NCBI GenBank assembly: GCA_900321965.1
Contig: ONYA01000006.1
Location: 1 to 64,000 of the forward strand
Length of the DNA stretch: 64,000 bases
Direction of reading: 5' to 3'
Source: an uncultured Prevotellaceae bacterium
GTDB taxonomy: Bacteria; Bacteroidota; Bacteroidia; Bacteroidales; Bacteroidaceae
Shown: piece after piece, positions 8,473 to 16,730 of the stretch
How positions within the stretch are numbered: position 1 is the first letter of the stretch
Layout: every line of letters starts with the position of its first letter
Notes under the pieces: generated by a model
The model's input: only the letters and a program-made list of their open reading frames with translations
What the model was told of the DNA's origin: nothing
Database searches by the model: none
Made by a program: the position numbers and the translations under genes

Positions 8473-9168
8473 ATGAAACAAGGAGAAACTTTAGTCAACG
8501 GGAACATGAACAGCGGCAACAACCCTTACGCTCGTTCTGAAAAAAGATCAACTGGTAACGAAACTTACGTGCCGGGTATGCAACAAAATGCACCAGGCGT
8601 CAGCGAAAGTAAGACGATGAACCGCCAACAGGACACAACACCTGTGGTGGGATTCCTCTATTCTATCTCGCGAAAGGGCATTGGCGAATACTGGCCCCTG
8701 CATTTGGGCACCAACACCATCGGCCGTTCCAATGAGTGTGACATCGTGCTGCGCGAGCGTTCCATCTCAGAACGTCACGCTACGTTGAGCATCAAACAGA
8801 TGAAGACCACTCACAAACTGATTGCCAGCATCCGTGATACCGGTTCAAAGAACGGTATGTACCTCAATGAAGAGGAGCTAGACTACGACAATCACACTTG
8901 TAAGAACAACGACATCATTACCGTCGGCACAAGCTATAAGCTGCTGCTGTTGCTTATTGATGCCGAACAGTATGGATTGAGCGTTTCGGAAGACTTCGTT
9001 CCAGTAGAAGAGGAAGAGAATGAGTTCTTTGCCGCTACAAACAACTTTGGCGACGACACACGTAATAACTTCAATCCTTATAATGCCGACAACCGCAATG
9101 TGGACACTGGCACCGTCGATCTGAATGGGGCACAGTTCACCAAACCAGGCGAAACAAAAGTCTTGTAA
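8473..9168 (+). CDS. Cytoplasmic FHA-domain protein
   Basis: 231 residues with no signal or membrane segment. An FHA domain occupies about residues 60-165, showing TIGRSNECDIVL, SISERHATL and DTGSKNGMYLN, the arginine, serine/histidine and asparagine positions that bind phosphothreonine. The flanks look disordered and repeat a short threonine motif: GETLV at residues 4-8, NETYV near residue 35 and GETKV at the extreme C-terminus. These could be kinase targets, as in actinobacterial FHA adaptors whose N-terminal threonines are phosphorylated; that analogy is inference. It heads the eight-gene operon, 13 nt before the first kinase, and is the only signalling member lacking a membrane anchor, so it is the natural diffusible adaptor. 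Confidence 0.85.
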   Translation: MKQGETLVNGNMNSGNNPYARSEKRSTGNETYVPGMQQNAPGVSESKTMNRQQDTTPVVGFLYSISRKGIGEYWPLHLGTNTIGRSNECDIVLRERSISERHATLSIKQMKTTHKLIASIRDTGSKNGMYLNEEELDYDNHTCKNNDIITVGTSYKLLLLLIDAEQYGLSVSEDFVPVEEEENEFFAATNNFGDDTRNNFNPYNADNRNVDTGTVDLNGAQFTKPGETKVL

Positions 9169-9181
9169 ATTATAACTGAAA

Positions 9182-10855
9182 ATGTCGATAATCAGAATTC
9201 AAGGGGAGGACGAAAAGCGACGGAACATACACTATGAAGTAGACACCAGCCTGCCATCGCTTGGCGAGGGCGGCATGGGTCAGGTGTTGCGCGGCGTACG
9301 GGTCAACGAAAGGAACGGGCTACGACAAGATGTAGCTATTAAGTTCTTGTTTGAGGACCTGCCTGCTCATGCCGTGGAACGGGCTAAGCGCGAAGCATCC
9401 ATACAGATTAGCAATGAGAATCTGGTCGAGATGTTCGGCTTCATCGAAGTTGTCGAGCCACGAGCCGGCCGGGAACCCTTGCGACGCTATCACGTTGTGA
9501 GCGAGTTGCTGCAAGGTGTCATGCTTTTCGACCTGCTCAATGGCAAGACCACCGATAAGTATGGCAACGAGGTGCCCTATGCCCAGGAGCTATACAGCAA
9601 ATATCAGAACGACAAGTTCGGATTTGCTGTGCTTATCGTGAAGAACATCCTCTCCGGACTGATGGCATTGCATGACAAGGGTTACATCCACCGCGACCTG
9701 GATCCCAGCAACATTATGATTACCGTCGACCGGAAAATCAAGATTATCGACTTCGGCATTGCCAAGCAGTTAGACAGCCTCAACACTCAGGATCAACAAC
9801 TGACCAGCACCGGACAGTTCATAGGCAAGGCCGCCTATGCGGCTCCGGAACTGGTGCTCGGCGATGTGCATCATCAGGACAAGACTACCGACATCTATGC
9901 CGTAGGCATCATGCTCTACCAATTTATTGTAGGTAGTATGCCGTTTGAGGGCACAATGGCCGAACTCATCAAGCACCAGCTGAACGACAAGATTCCCTTA
10001 AAGGCAGTACCTTACAAAGCCATCCGCCGCATCATCAGCAAGGCTACGGCCAAAAGTCAGCGGGATCGTTATCAGTCAGCAGCAGAAATGCGTGTTGATT
10101 TAGAGCACCTGACGAAAGCCGATGCCACACCGTCGAAGACAGTTATTGACGGAGTAACAACCCAAATGGCAGAAATCGGTGGCAACAAGAAGCGCATAGG
10201 TATTATTGGCGCCGTCGCTGCCGCCATTGTGGCTGTGGCAGTTATAGTGCCCATAGCCCTGTCTGGCAACAATGATGATAGCCAATCGGCAGAACAGCCT
10301 GTTGCTGTCAAGGTGGTTAACACGCAGCCACAGCCAAAGCCAGAGGTCAGCATTGCTGAACTTTCTGACAAGGCTATGGCCATGCTCACTGCCAATGCCG
10401 ATTCGGCACAATTGCAGGAAGGCGTTGAGCAGCTACAGAAGATTGCTGCCAAATATAGCGGTGAGAAAGATGCTGCCAAATCTATTGCTATGCTGGCAGC
10501 ACTCACACAGCCGAATGATGTAACCATCAGCACAGAGCGCATCAAATCGCTGCGCGAATTGACGGCTGACCTGATGAGCAGAGATGCTACCAAGGGCCAC
10601 GAACTGGCACTACAGGCCACAGAAGCCGACCCTACATGCTATCAGGCATTGTTCGAGTTGGCTACCGACTATGCCGCTGCTGATAAGCGTATCAAGAAGG
10701 GACAGGATTCTGATTTCAAGAAAGCTCTGGAATTGTATCGGAAAGGACAGCAATATGCCCGCCAGTCGAATGACAGCGAGTATGTCAAACTGTTCCAGCA
10801 GCGTATTGATCAGGTCGTTCCCCTGATTGAAGATACGAATGAGTCAGATGAATAA
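9182..10855 (+). CDS. Transmembrane Ser/Thr protein kinase with helical periplasmic domain
   Basis: 557 residues. The kinase domain covers about residues 8-310: glycine loop GEGGMGQV, ATP lysine K54 in VAIK, catalytic loop HRDLDPSN at 170-177, DFG at 190-192, and APE in YAAPELV. The usual lysine two residues after the catalytic Asp is Asp174 here, an oddity given that everything else looks active. One membrane helix follows at about 338-362 (IGIIGAVAAAIVAVAVIV). The remaining 190 residues are helical with TPR/Sel1-like spacing (HELALQATEADPTCYQALFELATDYAA is in this region) and should face the periplasm. Gaps of 13 and 11 nt to its neighbours place it inside one operon with the second kinase and the phosphatase. 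Confidence 0.9.
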   Translation: MSIIRIQGEDEKRRNIHYEVDTSLPSLGEGGMGQVLRGVRVNERNGLRQDVAIKFLFEDLPAHAVERAKREASIQISNENLVEMFGFIEVVEPRAGREPLRRYHVVSELLQGVMLFDLLNGKTTDKYGNEVPYAQELYSKYQNDKFGFAVLIVKNILSGLMALHDKGYIHRDLDPSNIMITVDRKIKIIDFGIAKQLDSLNTQDQQLTSTGQFIGKAAYAAPELVLGDVHHQDKTTDIYAVGIMLYQFIVGSMPFEGTMAELIKHQLNDKIPLKAVPYKAIRRIISKATAKSQRDRYQSAAEMRVDLEHLTKADATPSKTVIDGVTTQMAEIGGNKKRIGIIGAVAAAIVAVAVIVPIALSGNNDDSQSAEQPVAVKVVNTQPQPKPEVSIAELSDKAMAMLTANADSAQLQEGVEQLQKIAAKYSGEKDAAKSIAMLAALTQPNDVTISTERIKSLRELTADLMSRDATKGHELALQATEADPTCYQALFELATDYAAADKRIKKGQDSDFKKALELYRKGQQYARQSNDSEYVKLFQQRIDQVVPLIEDTNESDE

Positions 10856-10866
10856 AAAAATAACGT

Positions 10867-11823
10867 ATGGTTGGACAAGTAACAAGACGCGGACCTATTG
10901 TCTATCTGGCCATTGGCAACCAATGGTATGAGTACGACGAACGACGACAGTTGGGCGCTGGAGCTATGGGTGTTGTCTACAAAGGACGTGACAGCAAGAC
11001 GGGAGCCGCAGTGGCCGTGAAGCGTGTCGTTGACCGTTACGCCAACAACCCGGAAATACGCCGTCGTGCCCGCCAAGAAGCCGAACTGATGTTCCGTCAC
11101 CCCAATCTGGTGGAGATGCTTGGCTGTTGCGAGATGGCTCCAAACAGCGGACCGATTTTCATCGTCAGCCGTTTCGTCAAGGGCGAGAACATCGATACCT
11201 TTATCAATAACAATGTACGCGCGCTGCCCAATGCAGAACACCGCATCTGTGAACTGTTCTTCCCCGTACTTGATGCCCTATCGTATATTCATCAGAAAGG
11301 TATCATACACATGGACATCAAGCCGTCGAACATCATGATGGAACAGGGACGCAACGTGAGACTGATGGACCTCGGCATTGCCGATATTACCGACACCGTC
11401 AACTCGGCCACGTCGGGCATGATGGGAACACCCAAATATGCCGCTCCAGAACAGTTCTCGGACAAGGAGACAAAACCGCAACTGACGGCGGCTACTGATA
11501 TCTACGAGGCTGGTGTTACGCTCTACGAGCTGCTCACCGCCTACAATCCCTTTAACGCCAACACCGTGGCCGAAGCCAAGGAGATGCACCAAGAAACCAT
11601 TTTGGAGAAAAGAGGCGGTATGTCAGATGCCGTCTATGCCGTTATCCGCAAAGCAACTGCCATTAATCCGAAAGAGCGCTATCAGCATGCTTCAGAAATG
11701 AAGATGGATTTGAAACAGGCACTTATGGCTCCTCCGCCAGCCGACCATAAATGGTTGTATATTGCCGGTGCCGTGGCAGGCGTTATTATGCTTATCGTAA
11801 TCATCCTATTGTTAATACTATAA
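10867..11823 (+). CDS. Tail-anchored Ser/Thr protein kinase
   Basis: 318 residues. The kinase domain spans about 20-285: GAGAMGVVYKG glycine loop, K52 in VAVK, catalytic loop HMDIKPSN at 148-155, DLG at 168-170 and YAAPEQF. It is a non-RD kinase (HMD in place of HRD) and has DLG in place of DFG. Both occur in functional kinases but suggest regulation unlike the first kinase. A single helix at the extreme C-terminus (about 294-316) leaves no periplasmic domain, so this is a membrane-tethered cytoplasmic kinase. It starts 11 nt after the first kinase and ends 3 nt before the phosphatase. Two kinases with complementary deviations in one operon suggest one may regulate the other. Confidence 0.9.
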   Translation: MVGQVTRRGPIVYLAIGNQWYEYDERRQLGAGAMGVVYKGRDSKTGAAVAVKRVVDRYANNPEIRRRARQEAELMFRHPNLVEMLGCCEMAPNSGPIFIVSRFVKGENIDTFINNNVRALPNAEHRICELFFPVLDALSYIHQKGIIHMDIKPSNIMMEQGRNVRLMDLGIADITDTVNSATSGMMGTPKYAAPEQFSDKETKPQLTAATDIYEAGVTLYELLTAYNPFNANTVAEAKEMHQETILEKRGGMSDAVYAVIRKATAINPKERYQHASEMKMDLKQALMAPPPADHKWLYIAGAVAGVIMLIVIILLLIL

Positions 11824-11826
11824 CAC

Positions 11827-13251
11827 ATGAAACCGATAAAGACATCCTTACCCATCATCGGATACTGGGACACCCGTCAAGGAGGGCGTCCTGAGAATCA
11901 GGACTCGTGCGGATTCATCGACACAGAGTTAGGGTTCATTGCTTTGGTATGCGATGGTATGGGGGGAGGCCCAGCAGGACAGTTAGCGTCAAGTACTGCC
12001 GTACAGAAAATCGTAGAATACATCGTTAATGCCCCAGAGGGCATCACACGATTGGAGGCCCTGAAAAACGCTATCGATTATGCCCATAAAGCTATCATTG
12101 AGAAAGGCAACGAGAATCCGTCACTACAGGGCATGGGAACAACCGTCACTGCGCTGCTTATCAATAAGCAGTCGGCCATCGTTGCGCATGTGGGAGACAG
12201 CCGTATCTATCAGTTCCGTCGCGGCCACAAAATCTTCCGTACCGCCGACCACTCTATGGTGGCAGAGTTGGTACGTAACGGTACGCTGACAGAAGAACAG
12301 GCACGTTTGTCGTCACAGTCAAATATTATCACCCGCGCTTTAGGCGGACAGGCAGAACAGCTGGCCGAAGCCTATGAGTTACCTTACGAAAAGGGCGACC
12401 GTTTCCTACTGTGTACCGATGGCATATGGGGTATGCTGCCCGAAAAGGAACTTATTCGCAAGACTGCTAAGACGGCCTCTCTTTCGGGTGCCGTCGACGC
12501 TACTGTCATCGAAGTCGACGAGATTGGCCGTAACAACGGAAATACTCACGACAACCTCACTATGGCATTAATAGAAACAAAACAAGATTCTATACTGAAA
12601 GAAAAAATGAGCAAGAGAACGATACTAATCCTATGCGCGATGGCTGCCGCTCTGCTTGTCAGCCTTATCGCCAACGGCCTGTTGGCCAGCAAAATGTTAG
12701 GTGAAAACTCCCAAGGTCAGGAAATCGAGCAGCTGAACAGACAGCTGGAACAGAAAGACAAACAGATTGCTGACCTACAAGGGCAGGTGCAGAAACTGAA
12801 CCACGACGTGGCAAACTCAAAGCAGGAAACCGCCGACGCCATGAAGGATGCTGCTAAAGCACAGATGGATGCTGCTAAACAGAAGGAGGAGGCTGCTCAA
12901 AAAGCACAGAAGGAAGCTGAGAAAAAAGCTCAGGAAGCCAGAGATGCAGCCGATCAGGCTAAGAAATCTGCCGATCAAGCTCAGAAAGCCGCAAGCGAAG
13001 CGTCTAAAATCCGAGAAGCTATTATTGCCTCACTAACTAAAGCTAGCACACTGAAAGAAGGCAAGGAGCGCCAAGAAATCCGCAATCATGCCATCAGCAG
13101 TCTGAAGAATCTGATGGCTAAAGATTCTAGGAACAAGTCTGTCTATTATGAAATCATCAAGCGATTAGGCGATAGGATTGCCACCAGTAATTCTGACCAG
13201 GCTAAAGGCCATTATATCACACTTGTTAATAAACTGAAGAATCTAAAATAA
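11827..13251 (+). CDS. PP2C-family phosphatase with membrane helix and periplasmic coiled coil
   Basis: 474 residues. The PP2C domain covers residues about 10-250 with all key motifs: RPENQDS, CDGMGGG, GTTVTALL, VGDSRIY, ADHSMV, CTDGIWG and HDNLTMAL. The acidic residues in these motifs bind the two catalytic metals. A transmembrane helix at about 262-285 (TILILCAMAAALLVSLIANGLL) follows. Then comes a long coiled coil (about 295-400) that is rich in Ala, Lys, Glu and Gln and nearly free of aromatic residues, with a small helical end domain. The topology puts the catalytic domain inside and the coiled coil outside. It is the expected antagonist of the two kinases just upstream. The alanine/lysine-rich coil resembles envelope-spanning or peptidoglycan-contacting linkers, which is inference. 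Confidence 0.9.
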   Translation: MKPIKTSLPIIGYWDTRQGGRPENQDSCGFIDTELGFIALVCDGMGGGPAGQLASSTAVQKIVEYIVNAPEGITRLEALKNAIDYAHKAIIEKGNENPSLQGMGTTVTALLINKQSAIVAHVGDSRIYQFRRGHKIFRTADHSMVAELVRNGTLTEEQARLSSQSNIITRALGGQAEQLAEAYELPYEKGDRFLLCTDGIWGMLPEKELIRKTAKTASLSGAVDATVIEVDEIGRNNGNTHDNLTMALIETKQDSILKEKMSKRTILILCAMAAALLVSLIANGLLASKMLGENSQGQEIEQLNRQLEQKDKQIADLQGQVQKLNHDVANSKQETADAMKDAAKAQMDAAKQKEEAAQKAQKEAEKKAQEARDAADQAKKSADQAQKAASEASKIREAIIASLTKASTLKEGKERQEIRNHAISSLKNLMAKDSRNKSVYYEIIKRLGDRIATSNSDQAKGHYITLVNKLKNLK

Positions 13252-13263
13252 AATAAGTATATT

Positions 13264-13977
13264 ATGAAGACAATCACTATTGGTCGCGGAGACGGTTGCC
13301 AGATTTTCATCGATGATGATTTGATAAGCCGTCGCCATGCTATTCTGAAGATTTCCACCTTCGGTAAGATGGAAATTGTCGATATGGGTAAAAATGGCAC
13401 ATTTGTTAATGGCATCAGACTGCGCCCCAACGTCCCCGTTCCCGTCAAGCGCAAGGATGTGGTCAGCTTTGCCAACGTCAGCCAGCTCGACTGGAAGCAG
13501 GTGCCCAATCCTGGTATCTATTACAAGATTGGTGCCATCGTTTTAGGTGTATTACTCCTACTGTTAGTGGGACTTATTGTCTATCGCAATGTGATCGACA
13601 CACCTAAACCGAAGCCTGCTACTAACTATGAATACTACGAGGAGTCGGTACCAACAACATCGAACACTCCAGAGAGCAAGAGTCCTGCTCAGGATTCAAC
13701 CGACACCCAGAAGCCTAAGGACAACGACAGGGATGAGGGTGACACAGACAAGAAAAAAGATAAAGAAGATGACCTTAAGGGCAAGTCTGTTAAAGATCTG
13801 GAGTTTGCCCCAACTCCAAAACCCGCTGCGCCCAAAACTCCAGAAAAGAAGGACAAGAACACTTCTAAGGATACTGGCAAAAAGAAATCAGAACAAAAGA
13901 AGCCAGAACAAAAGAAGCCGGAACAAGAGCCCCAAAAGCCTGCACAAAAAAATAAGAATCAAAACGTCATTATCTAA
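13264..13977 (+). CDS. FHA-domain membrane protein with Lys/Pro-rich periplasmic tail
   Basis: 237 residues. An FHA domain begins at the first residue (TIGRGDGCQIFIDDD, ISRRHAIL, MGKNGTFVNGIRL), so the start codon is well fixed. A membrane helix at about 86-106 (GAIVLGVLLLLLVGLIVY) follows, then 130 residues of low-complexity tail with repeated KKPEQ units, many Asp/Lys and no predicted fold. The cytoplasmic FHA would dock to a phosphothreonine on a kinase or on the first FHA protein. The basic, proline-rich outer tail could contact peptidoglycan or another envelope polymer. It lies 12 nt from each neighbour. Confidence 0.85.
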   Translation: MKTITIGRGDGCQIFIDDDLISRRHAILKISTFGKMEIVDMGKNGTFVNGIRLRPNVPVPVKRKDVVSFANVSQLDWKQVPNPGIYYKIGAIVLGVLLLLLVGLIVYRNVIDTPKPKPATNYEYYEESVPTTSNTPESKSPAQDSTDTQKPKDNDRDEGDTDKKKDKEDDLKGKSVKDLEFAPTPKPAAPKTPEKKDKNTSKDTGKKKSEQKKPEQKKPEQEPQKPAQKNKNQNVII

Positions 13978-13989
13978 AACCTAAGACAT

Positions 13990-15549
13990 ATGAAGTTATT
14001 AAAAATTGGCAGTTCGCAGTCATGCGACATCGTACTTAACAGCCAGTACGTCAGTTCTCTCCATGCAGAGATGACCATCCTCGACGATGGACAGATTATT
14101 CTTGAAGACAAGAACAGTAAGAACGGTACCGTCGTGGGCAACAAGAAGATTGAGCCCGGACAGGAGGTGACCATCCAGCGCGGAGATCGCGTAAACTTTG
14201 CCGACGAGGCGCTCGTCTGGGCACGCGTACCAGCAGCCGAGAAATTGTCTGCCTACAAGGCCGTCTACAACATCGGTTCCAACTTCCGCAATGAGATTAT
14301 CCTCAACAGCCCCGCCGTTAGCCGTTTCCACGCTTCACTGCGTATCGGTAAGGACGGTAAGGCTTATATCCGCGACAACGGAAGCCGCAACGGCACCATG
14401 GTAAACGGCATTAAGATTGCTCCCAACAAGGACGTACGCATTAAGAAAGGTGACAACATCCTTTGCGGTACCGAGGACATCACTGATCAGATTGCTCCAC
14501 AGATTCCTGGCAGCGGCGCAGGCAAGATTGCCGGCATTATTGGCGGTCTAGTCGCACTGGCAGCTATCGTCGTGGCAGGCATTCTCTACTTACCTGGCCT
14601 GCTTAATCCTAAACCAGATGAACCAGACAATGTTGACCCGCAGCAATACCGCCCTGCCGTTGTCTATGTACGTGCCAGTTACCACTATGTCATAGAATTT
14701 GAGGATAATCCCATGCCAGGACAGTGGGATGGCAAGCTGTCGTTCAACGACCAGATTTACTATCAGGCTACCGCCTTCTTCCTCGATTCATTAGGCCGTA
14801 TGGGCACCAACCGCCACGTAGCAGTACCCTGGGAGTATGTTACCAAGGAAGATGAGGACAACATCCGTCAGGACATTGAAGACCTTCTGCCCCGTAGCCG
14901 CGAAGACAGTGAGATCAATAAGTTTTTAGAGACAGGATTCGGTCAGACCGTTCTTAAATATGCTTATTCGAAGAGTATCACCCGTGATGCCTTTGTTAAG
15001 AAGGTGTACGACATCTGCGACCGTATACGTAAATCACACTATACCATTGGTGGCACTCTGAACTTCATCACTCTTGGTTATCCTGGCAACTACTACACAC
15101 ACGAAGATGAGTTCCAGCGCTGCAACGTGCTAAAGGTTTCTGATACCAAGGATATTGATTTGGCTATTCTTCAGCTTAATAACAAGAAGACTCCGAAAGA
15201 AATCAGCTACCTGTTCACACCCGAGAACTATTTTACCGACCGTTTGGATCCGTTGAAGGACCAACTCTACGTCATCGGCTATCCAGCAGGTATCACATGG
15301 GGTATGGATGACAAGTCGAAGTCACTTGAGCCAACAATTCGTGAGACCAAGTGCAGTAAAGAACCCGGTAAGTTCGACTTCGAATTTCAGGCTAATTCTG
15401 TCGGCGGTAGCAGCGGCTCACCTGTCTTTAATACCAAGGGACAGCTCGTGGGCGTACTCTGGGGCGGTTCCACCATCGCTGGAGCAGCAACAAAAGCCGT
15501 TCATGCTAAGTTCTTAAAGAAGATGTATGAGGAAGAAACAGGCCTCTAA
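13990..15549 (+). CDS. Double-FHA, transmembrane, trypsin-like serine protease
   Basis: 519 residues in four parts. FHA-1 is about 1-75 (KIGSSQSCDIVLNS, SSLHAEM, SKNGTVVGN). FHA-2 is about 92-160 (NIGSNFRNEIIL, VSRFHASL, SRNGTMVNG). A membrane helix lies near 180-202. The rest is a chymotrypsin-fold protease on the other side of the membrane. The triad is visible: His276 in GTNRHVAVP, Asp390 in DIDLAIL and Ser475 in GGSSGSP, followed by GQLVGVLWGG. FHA domains fused through a membrane helix to a trypsin-like protease are an unusual architecture; it lets cytoplasmic phosphorylation position or gate a periplasmic protease. It lies 12 nt after the FHA membrane protein and 10 nt before the WG-repeat gene. 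Confidence 0.9.
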   Translation: MKLLKIGSSQSCDIVLNSQYVSSLHAEMTILDDGQIILEDKNSKNGTVVGNKKIEPGQEVTIQRGDRVNFADEALVWARVPAAEKLSAYKAVYNIGSNFRNEIILNSPAVSRFHASLRIGKDGKAYIRDNGSRNGTMVNGIKIAPNKDVRIKKGDNILCGTEDITDQIAPQIPGSGAGKIAGIIGGLVALAAIVVAGILYLPGLLNPKPDEPDNVDPQQYRPAVVYVRASYHYVIEFEDNPMPGQWDGKLSFNDQIYYQATAFFLDSLGRMGTNRHVAVPWEYVTKEDEDNIRQDIEDLLPRSREDSEINKFLETGFGQTVLKYAYSKSITRDAFVKKVYDICDRIRKSHYTIGGTLNFITLGYPGNYYTHEDEFQRCNVLKVSDTKDIDLAILQLNNKKTPKEISYLFTPENYFTDRLDPLKDQLYVIGYPAGITWGMDDKSKSLEPTIRETKCSKEPGKFDFEFQANSVGGSSGSPVFNTKGQLVGVLWGGSTIAGAATKAVHAKFLKKMYEEETGL

Positions 15550-15559
15550 AAGATAAAGG

Positions 15560-16714
15560 ATGAAACAAAAGAAACTGCAAATAACACTAACCGCTGTCTG
15601 CGCCTTCCTGACTCTGTCGGGCACGGCGCAGACAGTCAGTTGGCTATCCCGACCGGAGTTTTTGTCAGTCATGCCCTTCAGCAATAAGCTTTATAAGGTA
15701 AATACTTATAACTATCAAGCCGTTGTCAACGGCAGGGGCAAGACGGTTACGACTGCCGACTCCATTACCTTTCTGACAAACGGCTATGCATTAGCACTGG
15801 CACAGTTCGGCGACCGATACCTGCTCAAAGGCATTATCAACCGTGAGGGAGGCTTCACGCAGTTTCGGGGCGAATACTATGCCACAGAGAAGTCCTTTTT
15901 CTCGGAGGACAAATGTCTCGTCGTCAACAAAAAAGGCAAATTCGGCTATATAGATCCTGCCGGCAATGTTATTATCAATTGTAACTACCAGTCAGCAGAA
16001 CCATTCCGAGGCGGTGCTGCTTATGTGATGAAGCCCAAGAAAGGCGGACTTATCAAAGTCACTTACGAAGAAGGCTATATCAATGCCCGTGGCGAGGACC
16101 ATAAAGCCCCGTCGCCCGATGCTCCCGATCCCATCTTGACAGCCAACAAACCATTTAAGCCGACATATAACACAACTTATTCTGTGTATGAAGAAAATGG
16201 TAAAAAAGGTTATATGGTGAACGGTGACATTCTTCTGCCAGCACAGTTAGAAGAGGCAGGCCTCTTTGCCGACGGTCAAGCTATTGTCAAAATGGGCGGC
16301 AAGTATGGTATTCTACAATACCTAAGCGGCAGCATCGACTGTAAAGTCATTGAAAACAGCGGACGTCTTGACGTCTCAGCTATCATTCCTCCTGCATGGG
16401 ACGATAAAGAAGCACGTTTCGTACGCATCAGCAAAAATGGTCAGCGCCTGAGTCTGTCGATGGTAGGCCTGCGTAGTATGCGTAGCCTGACGGCTGATGT
16501 GCCTATTGAAGATGGCAGCCATCAATATGAGTTGTCAGTTGACGGACTAACCATTTGGAAAGGCCAAGTTACCAGCAGTAAGACTGGAAAGACTGAGCCG
16601 AGAGAAACAAAAGGCAGAAAGAGGTCTGGCAATAAAGATAACGATAAATCCACTAAGAAAGACACTAAGAAGGACAAAGGAGACAAAGGCTCCAAGAAGG
16701 GAATAGATTTGTAA
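15560..16714 (+). CDS. Exported WG-repeat protein with basic tail
   Basis: 384 residues with a signal peptide ending near SGTAQT (residue about 24). WG-type repeats are visible: KKGKFGYIDPAGNVIINCNY, GGLIKVTYEEGYINARGED, and GGKYGILQYLSGS. WG repeats are beta units found in many exported bacterial proteins of unclear role. A second beta segment near residues 290-330 resembles a pilus/Ig-like strand set. The last 50 residues are extremely basic (repeats of KDTKKDK), like the tail of the FHA membrane protein two genes upstream. Spacing of 10 and 16 nt to its neighbours keeps it in the operon. It is a candidate substrate or ligand of the periplasmic protease, which is inference. Confidence 0.75.
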   Translation: MKQKKLQITLTAVCAFLTLSGTAQTVSWLSRPEFLSVMPFSNKLYKVNTYNYQAVVNGRGKTVTTADSITFLTNGYALALAQFGDRYLLKGIINREGGFTQFRGEYYATEKSFFSEDKCLVVNKKGKFGYIDPAGNVIINCNYQSAEPFRGGAAYVMKPKKGGLIKVTYEEGYINARGEDHKAPSPDAPDPILTANKPFKPTYNTTYSVYEENGKKGYMVNGDILLPAQLEEAGLFADGQAIVKMGGKYGILQYLSGSIDCKVIENSGRLDVSAIIPPAWDDKEARFVRISKNGQRLSLSMVGLRSMRSLTADVPIEDGSHQYELSVDGLTIWKGQVTSSKTGKTEPRETKGRKRSGNKDNDKSTKKDTKKDKGDKGSKKGIDL

Positions 16715-16730
16715 TCCTAACACATACGCT

